Shown one piece after another: positions 40,973 to 45,599 of a DNA stretch of 45,599 bases. Each line of letters opens with the position of its first letter. Position 1 is the first letter of the stretch. The DNA lies in contig PLZU01000102.1 in the NCBI GenBank assembly GCA_003152275.1, forward strand, positions 1 to 45,599. The letters are read 5' to 3'. The stretch comes from Actinomycetota bacterium. Lineage in GTDB: Bacteria; Actinomycetota; Thermoleophilia; Gaiellales; Gaiellaceae. The notes below the pieces were generated by a model. The model was not told the origin of the DNA and searched no databases. It saw only the letters and a program-made list of their open reading frames with translations. The translations under genes and the position numbers were made by a program.

Positions 40973-43364
40973 GCTCGGCCTTGTACTGCGCGAGCTTCAG
41001 GCGTTCGCCCTCGACGGCGTCGTCCGCGGCGTTCGCGATGAACTTCTCGTTGGCGAGCATCCGCTCAGCACGCTCGATCTCTTTTTTGACGCGCGCGCGC
41101 TCTGCATCGACATCGCCCTGTCTGCCGTCGGTTGGGCGCACAACGGCCTCGAAGACTCGCAACGAATCGCCCATGACCTTGATGCGGACACCGCTTCTGC
41201 GGTAGATGCGCGCGGCGGTCTGTGCCTGGTCAAGCGCGTTGAGCTCTGTCTGGTAATCCGGAGCAGCCTGCGGCCACGGCGCCACGATCAGCCGTGAGTT
41301 GCGGGCCGGAAGGTGCGACCAGATCTCCTCGGTCACGTGCGGCATGATCGGATGCAACAGCTTCAGCAGGCGCTCGAGCGCGGCGAGTGCCGTCGCCTGC
41401 ACGTCGGGCTCGCCGAGGCGCGGCTTGATCGCCTCGAGGTACCAGTCGCAGAAATCGTCGAACGTCAGGTGGTAGAGCCGGTCGGCGGCGTGCGCGAAGT
41501 CGTACTCGGCGAAGTCGCGCTCCACCTCGGCGCGCGTCGCATCGATGCGCGCGAGGATCCACCGCTCCTCGAGCGACGACGGGCGCTCGTCCACCTCGCC
41601 GCTCCCGCTCATGAGCAGCAGTCGGCTCGCATTCCAGAGCTTGTTCGCAAGCCGGCGGCCCTCTTCGATCGGCTGTGGCGAGAAGCGCACATCCTGTGTC
41701 GAGGAAATGCGAAGCAGGCCGTAGCGTGTCGCGTCGGCGCCGTGCTCCTCGATCAGCTCCACCGGATCGACGCCGTTGCCGAGCGACTTCGACATCCTGC
41801 GCCCGTCGGAAGCGAGGATCGTCGAGTGGATGATCACGTCGTGGAACGGGATGTCGCCCATCAGCTCGAGCCCGGACATGATCATCCGGTTCTCCCAGAG
41901 GAAGATGATCTCGCGCGCCGTCGAGTTGACCTCGCCAGGGTAGAACGTGCGCAGCTCCGGCGTGTCGTCGGGCCAGCCGAGCGTCGCGAACGGCCAGAGC
42001 GCCGACGAGAACCAGGTGTCGAGCACATCCTCGTCGCGCGTGAGCTCGCGCTTCCCGCACTCGGTGCACGCATCCGGCTCCGTCTCCGCGCAGGTGACGT
42101 GTCCGTCGAGGCAGTACCAGATCGGCAGCTGGTGACCCCACCAGAGCTGGCGCGACACGTTCCACGGGCGGATCGACTTCAGCCAGTCGAGCGCGACGCG
42201 GTTGTGCACGGGCGGGTGGAACGTCACGCGGCCCGACTCGATTGCGTCAATCGCCGGCGCGGCCATCGGTTTCATGTCACACCACCACTGCAGCGACACG
42301 AGTGGTTGGATGCGCGTGCCCGAGCGATCACAATGGCCGACGGAGTGCCTGTAGCTCTCCCGCTTCTCGAGTTGGTCGTGCTCGCGAAGCCACGCGACGA
42401 CGCGCTCTGCGGCCTCGTCCTCGGTCAGGCCTTCGTACCCGCTGGGCACGTCGCCCGTGATCCGCCCGTCGAAGCCGATCACCGTGAGTTCCGGCAGCCC
42501 GTGGTCGCGACCGATCTCGAAGTCCGTCGGATCGTGGCCGGGCGTGACCTTCAGCGCGCCGGTTCCGAAATCGGGCTCGACGCGCTCGTCGGCGATGATC
42601 GGCACGCGGCGCTCGACGACGGGCACGATCGCCTCCTTGCCGATCAGGTGCGTGTAGCGCTCGTCGTCGGGATGCACGGCGATCGCGACGTCGGCGAGGA
42701 TCGTCGCGGGCCGGACGGTTGCGATCGTCACGCTGCCTTCGCCGTTCACGAGTGGGTACCGCGCGTAGGTGAGCGCGTCGTTCACATCGATGTGCTCCAC
42801 CTCGAGATCGGAGATCGACGTGCGGCAGTCGATGCACCAGTTGATGATGCGGTTGTCGCGGTACAGCCAGCCGCGTTCGTAGAGGTGCACGAAGAAGCGC
42901 ATGACGGCGCGCACGTACGCGTCGTCCATAGTGAAGCGCTCGCGTTCGTAGTCGAGCGAGCAGCCCAGCCGCCGGAACTGGCTCATGATCACGCCGCCGT
43001 ACTCGCGCAGCCACTCCCAGACACGCTCGACGAACGCCTCGCGGCCGATCTCGAATCGAGACGTCCCCTCCTGGCGCAGCTGCCTCTCTACGACGGCCTG
43101 GGTCGCGATTCCCGCGTGGTCGTAGCCGGGCTGCCAGAGCGCGTTGAAGTCGCGCATCCGGTGCCAGCGGACGAGCGCGTCCTGGATCGAACCGTTCAGC
43201 GCGTGGCCCATGTGCAGCGCCCCGGTCACATTCGGTGGCGGCACCGCGATCACGTACGTCGGCCGCGGGTCGTCGGCCTCGGCGTGGTAGAGGCGCTCCT
43301 CTTCCCACGTGCGCTGCCAGCGCTCCTCGACGCCTTCCGGCTTGTAGAGCGGCTCCAGTTCCAT
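40953..43364 (-). CDS. valS: Valyl-tRNA synthetase
   Basis: Charges tRNA-Val; class I synthetase. The HIGH motif is HMGH at 51-54 (PPPNVTGALHMGHAL) and the KMSKS motif is RMSKS at 523-527. The editing domain (about 170-340) has TVRPATILADVAIAVHP. The anticodon-binding helices and a short C-terminal coiled coil (about 750-800) are present. With 803 residues it is at the short end for ValS. The start is ATG 43362-43364, preceded by TAGGAT (43374-43379) at 9 bp, or CTG just before it at 6 bp. No T-box was confirmed in the upstream region. Confidence 0.97.
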   Translation of the reverse strand: MELEPLYKPEGVEERWQRTWEEERLYHAEADDPRPTYVIAVPPPNVTGALHMGHALNGSIQDALVRWHRMRDFNALWQPGYDHAGIATQAVVERQLRQEGTSRFEIGREAFVERVWEWLREYGGVIMSQFRRLGCSLDYERERFTMDDAYVRAVMRFFVHLYERGWLYRDNRIINWCIDCRTSISDLEVEHIDVNDALTYARYPLVNGEGSVTIATVRPATILADVAIAVHPDDERYTHLIGKEAIVPVVERRVPIIADERVEPDFGTGALKVTPGHDPTDFEIGRDHGLPELTVIGFDGRITGDVPSGYEGLTEDEAAERVVAWLREHDQLEKRESYRHSVGHCDRSGTRIQPLVSLQWWCDMKPMAAPAIDAIESGRVTFHPPVHNRVALDWLKSIRPWNVSRQLWWGHQLPIWYCLDGHVTCAETEPDACTECGKRELTRDEDVLDTWFSSALWPFATLGWPDDTPELRTFYPGEVNSTAREIIFLWENRMIMSGLELMGDIPFHDVIIHSTILASDGRRMSKSLGNGVDPVELIEEHGADATRYGLLRISSTQDVRFSPQPIEEGRRLANKLWNASRLLLMSGSGEVDERPSSLEERWILARIDATRAEVERDFAEYDFAHAADRLYHLTFDDFCDWYLEAIKPRLGEPDVQATALAALERLLKLLHPIMPHVTEEIWSHLPARNSRLIVAPWPQAAPDYQTELNALDQAQTAARIYRRSGVRIKVMGDSLRVFEAVVRPTDGRQGDVDAERARVKKEIERAERMLANEKFIANAADDAVEGERLKLAQYKAELDALGD

Positions 43365-43632
43365 CAGGCGCCGATCCTAGCCAGGGCGAAGCCGCCAACC
43401 TTGCGCTCGGAGCAACGGGAGCAGGTGCAGTCAGGCAGCGACTATGGCCTCAGTATGCCGCAGCGGACACGCCCGGGAGAGCGCTCGGTGCCAGACGTGA
43501 CACTTTCGTGACACTTTCGCAGCGAGCAGCCGGCGCGGTAGAAACCTGGGATCCGCGCCTCACCCGTCCGCCCCGGTCCCGGCTCGGGCAGACATCTCCC
43601 GGTGTCAGACACGGCTTGGGAATCGTTCGCGG
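43365..43632. other. 268-bp gap with direct repeats and palindromes
   Basis: It holds the valS promoter hexamer TAGGAT (43374-43379, minus strand). There are two perfect tandem 11-bp units GTGACACTTTC (43497-43507, 43508-43518). GGTGCCAGAC (43487-43496) recurs with one change as GGTGTCAGAC (43601-43610), and the palindrome GTGTCAGACAC is at 43602-43612. The last may end GntR transcription on the minus strand, but no T-run follows. There is no convincing open frame. Confidence 0.6.
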
Positions 43633-44367
43633 TTAGCGTCGCGCGGCCCGGCCGCGCTGCCAGTCGCGAGGCTGCGCACCCACCTGCTCGAGGATCGTCT
43701 CGAGCAGCACGAAGGACGACAGCACGTGCTCCCGCGCGAGCGCTCGCGCGCCGGCCCCGCTTCCGGCCATGAGCGCCTGCTTGATCGCACGATGCTGCTC
43801 GGCGTTCTTCACGTAGAGGCCGTCGAGCGAGTGGTCGCCGGGCGCCCACACCGCCGGCCCCGAGAACGAGCGGCGCGCGCTCTTCGCGAGCTGCTCGACG
43901 AGCGGCAGGTCGGCGACGCGGTAGATGACGTCGTGGAACCCGTGGTTCGCGCGCACCCAGTCGCCCATGATCGAGCGCCTCTCCTCCCCGGGCTCGCGCG
44001 ACCGCAGCTCCCGCGAGATCTCGGCGAACCGCTTCTCGGCGGCATCGAGCTCCGCGAGGTCCTCGGGCGCGGCCTTCGCGGCAGCGACCTCGGTCGCGAG
44101 CGACTCGAGCTCTGCGCGCACCATGAACGCTTCGTGCAGCTCCTCGCGGGAGATCGTGCGCACGCGGACACCACGGTTCGGGACGAACGAGACGAGGCCG
44201 AGCGCGGCCAGGCGCCGCAATGCTTCGCGCACGGGCGTTCGCGAAACGTTGAACTGCTCGGACAACTGCTCCTGACGGAGGACCGTTCCGGGGGCGAGCT
44301 CCCCGGAGACGATCGCCTCCTCGATCACCAGTGCGATGTCGTCAGCTTTGGTGCTGTCGAGGCTCAC
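43633..44367 (-). CDS. GntR-family regulator, FCD (FadR) subfamily
   Basis: A 244-residue transcription factor. The winged HTH is at about 10-75: [20 protein letters not shown] followed by [10 protein letters not shown], then FVPNRGVRV. The all-helical FCD ligand domain (about 85-225) has the metal-ligand Asp/His pattern ([19 protein letters not shown]). Such regulators sense organic acids. GTG 44365-44367 overlaps the malate synthase stop (GTGA). Co-transcription with malate synthase suggests it controls glyoxylate or related acid metabolism and perhaps its own operon. Confidence 0.9.
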   Translation of the reverse strand: MSLDSTKADDIALVIEEAIVSGELAPGTVLRQEQLSEQFNVSRTPVREALRRLAALGLVSFVPNRGVRVRTISREELHEAFMVRAELESLATEVAAAKAAPEDLAELDAAEKRFAEISRELRSREPGEERRSIMGDWVRANHGFHDVIYRVADLPLVEQLAKSARRSFSGPAVWAPGDHSLDGLYVKNAEQHRAIKQALMAGSGAGARALAREHVLSSFVLLETILEQVGAQPRDWQRGRAARR

Positions 44368-45599
44368 TCCAGAAAAGTGTACGCCGGGACGGTGAGGAAA
44401 TCGACGAGCTCAGGTGCCAGCGCGAGCTCGAGGAAGAGGGCTTTCGCCTCGTCCCCGGCCTCGACCTCGGCTGCTTCCCGGCGAACCTGGTCGGCGTCGA
44501 AGCGGCCGGCCCGCACCCACTGCCACACCTGTGAGCGTGAGATCTCCGCCGTCGCTGCGTCTTCCATCAGGTTGTCGATCGCCGCCGCGCCGACTCCGTG
44601 TAGCCACGCGTCGAGATAGCGGATGCCGACCGACACGTTCGTGCGCAGACCCTGCTCGGTGATCTCGCCGGGCGTGTCGGGAATCGAGAGCAGCGCCGCC
44701 TCGTTCGGGACGACGTCCTCGCGCAGCCGGTCGACCTGGTTCGGCCTGTCGCCGAGAACGGCGTCGAAGATCTCCGTCGCGACGGGCACGAGATCCGGGT
44801 GGGCAACCCAGGTGCCGTCGAAGCCGGCGCTTGACTCGCGCTCCTTGTCCTCACGCACCTTCGCGAGTGCGACGCGATTCACGTCGGGATCCTTGCGCGA
44901 CGGGATGAACGCAGCCATGCCGCCAATCGCATGTGCGCCGCGCCGGTGACAGGTGCGCACGAGCAGCTCCGTGTACGCATGCATGAACGGCACCGCCATC
45001 GTCACCTGGACGCGATCCGGAAGCACCCAGCCTCGCGTGCGGAACTTCTTGATACAGCTGAAGATGTAATCCCAGCGGCCGGCGTTGAGCGAGCAGCCGT
45101 AGTCGCGTAGCTCGTAGAGAATCTCCTCCATCTCGAACGCGGCGAGGACCGTCTCGATCAGGACGGTGCAGCGGATCGAGCCGGCCGGTAACCCGAGCTC
45201 GTCCTCCGCAAGGGCAAACGCCCGAGCCCAGAGCCGCGCCTCCAGGTGCGACTCGAGCTTCGGCAAGTAGAAGTACGGCCCACTGCCGCGCGCAAGCAAC
45301 TCGCGGCCGTTGTGAAACATCACGAGCCCGAAGTCGAAAAGGCTCGCCGACGCAGCCTCGCCGTCGATCGTCAGGTGCCGCTCGGGCAGATGCCAGCCGC
45401 GCGGCCGGATCATCAGCGTCGCGATCTCGTCGTTCAGGCGGTAGCTCTTCTCTGCGGTGTCGAGCGCGATCTTGCGGCGCACAGCGTCACGCACGTTGGC
45501 CTGGCCCTCCACGACGTTCTTCCAGGTCGGGGAGTTTGCGTCTTCGAAGTCGGCCATGAAGACGCGTGCGCCCGAGTTGAGCGCGTTGATCATCATCTT
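44364..45599 (-). CDS. aceB: Malate synthase A (N-terminus beyond window)
   Basis: Condenses glyoxylate with acetyl-CoA to malate, the second step of the glyoxylate bypass. The visible 411 residues cover most of the TIM barrel: [60 protein letters not shown] and the signature [20 protein letters not shown]. They also cover the C-terminal catalytic part with [12 protein letters not shown]. The frame continues to the window edge, so about 120 residues are missing at the N-terminus. It is followed by the coupled GntR gene. No isocitrate lyase is in the window. Confidence 0.95.
   Translation of the reverse strand, partial: KMMINALNSGARVFMADFEDANSPTWKNVVEGQANVRDAVRRKIALDTAEKSYRLNDEIATLMIRPRGWHLPERHLTIDGEAASASLFDFGLVMFHNGRELLARGSGPYFYLPKLESHLEARLWARAFALAEDELGLPAGSIRCTVLIETVLAAFEMEEILYELRDYGCSLNAGRWDYIFSCIKKFRTRGWVLPDRVQVTMAVPFMHAYTELLVRTCHRRGAHAIGGMAAFIPSRKDPDVNRVALAKVREDKERESSAGFDGTWVAHPDLVPVATEIFDAVLGDRPNQVDRLREDVVPNEAALLSIPDTPGEITEQGLRTNVSVGIRYLDAWLHGVGAAAIDNLMEDAATAEISRSQVWQWVRAGRFDADQVRREAAEVEAGDEAKALFLELALAPELVDFLTVPAYTFLE

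Noticed and set aside
41313-43511. 732-codon plus-strand open frame
   Set aside because: Shadow of valS, which has complete synthetase motifs on the minus strand.
43520-43560. Possible T-box antiterminator before valS (minus strand TACCGCGCC)
   Set aside because: Only part of the T-box core is present (TTCTACCGCG instead of the usual GGTACCGCG); no Stem I with a Val specifier and no terminator could be built.

Overview
The window is a dense, GC-rich stretch of bacterial chromosome with about 50 genes, short intergenic gaps and many 1-4 bp stop/start overlaps. Gene content (tilS-hpt-ftsH order, VanW/peptidoglycan-binding protein, F420-type PPOX oxidoreductase, DUF4081-GNAT protein, MprF-type lysyltransferase, secreted proteins shared among soil actinobacteria) suggests a high-GC actinobacterium, most likely Thermoleophilia (Gaiellales/Solirubrobacterales-like). 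That placement is inferred from family resemblance, not from a marker search.

Layout. 1-3986 (minus): ftsH (C-terminus off the window), hpt, tilS and a small secreted protein. 4112-5933 (minus): a secreted glycosidase-like protein and a GNAT acetyltransferase, separated by a twin-palindrome terminator. 6100-8303 (plus): purine nucleoside phosphorylase, diacylglycerol kinase-like lipid kinase, PAP2 phosphatase. 8262-14389: alternating short units (coiled-coil protein, Tat-exported phospholipase C-like phosphoesterase, GMC oxidoreductase, sialidase-like BNR protein, Sir2 deacetylase, hotdog thioesterase). 14331-22151 (minus): VanW protein, SDR, acyl-CoA dehydrogenase, and an esterase-lysyltransferase-EamA operon. 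22209-24633 (plus): second esterase, glutaryl-CoA dehydrogenase-like enzyme, PPOX protein. 24734-27375 (minus): twin cupins plus an enolase-superfamily enzyme, then a frameshifted collagen-like protein. 27493-31960: secreted protein, threonine dehydratase, FadR-like TetR regulator, CaiB/racemase, and a beta-propeller/lysyl oxidase fusion. 31978-35744 (minus): broken beta-helix protein, SPFH/NfeD pair, HAD hydrolase, APH-like kinase. 35767-36252 (plus): frameshifted CoA-binding protein and tRNA-Pro(CGG). 36285-43364 (minus): maf, barstar-like protein, two sister methyltransferases, ndk, zinc-ribbon protein, small membrane protein, folC and valS. 43633-45599 (minus): FCD-type GntR regulator and malate synthase (N-terminus off the window).

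Functional themes are housekeeping (FtsH proteostasis, purine salvage, valyl-tRNA and folate synthesis), acyl-CoA metabolism (two acyl-CoA dehydrogenases, racemase, thioesterase, FadR-like regulator, glyoxylate enzyme) and envelope or secreted functions.

The most coherent unexpected signal is in the control DNA. Many transcription-unit-leading genes have a TANNNT hexamer 5-9 bp, usually 6 bp, before the start codon. This is the layout of leaderless mRNA promoters. Several divergent pairs use one 10-bp ANNNTANNNT site for both directions, and at two genes the same spacing points to AUC as start codon. A second signal is a 149-bp structured element (9788-9936) with 26-bp inverted ends. I found no CRISPR array, prophage, insertion sequence or recognisable defence system.
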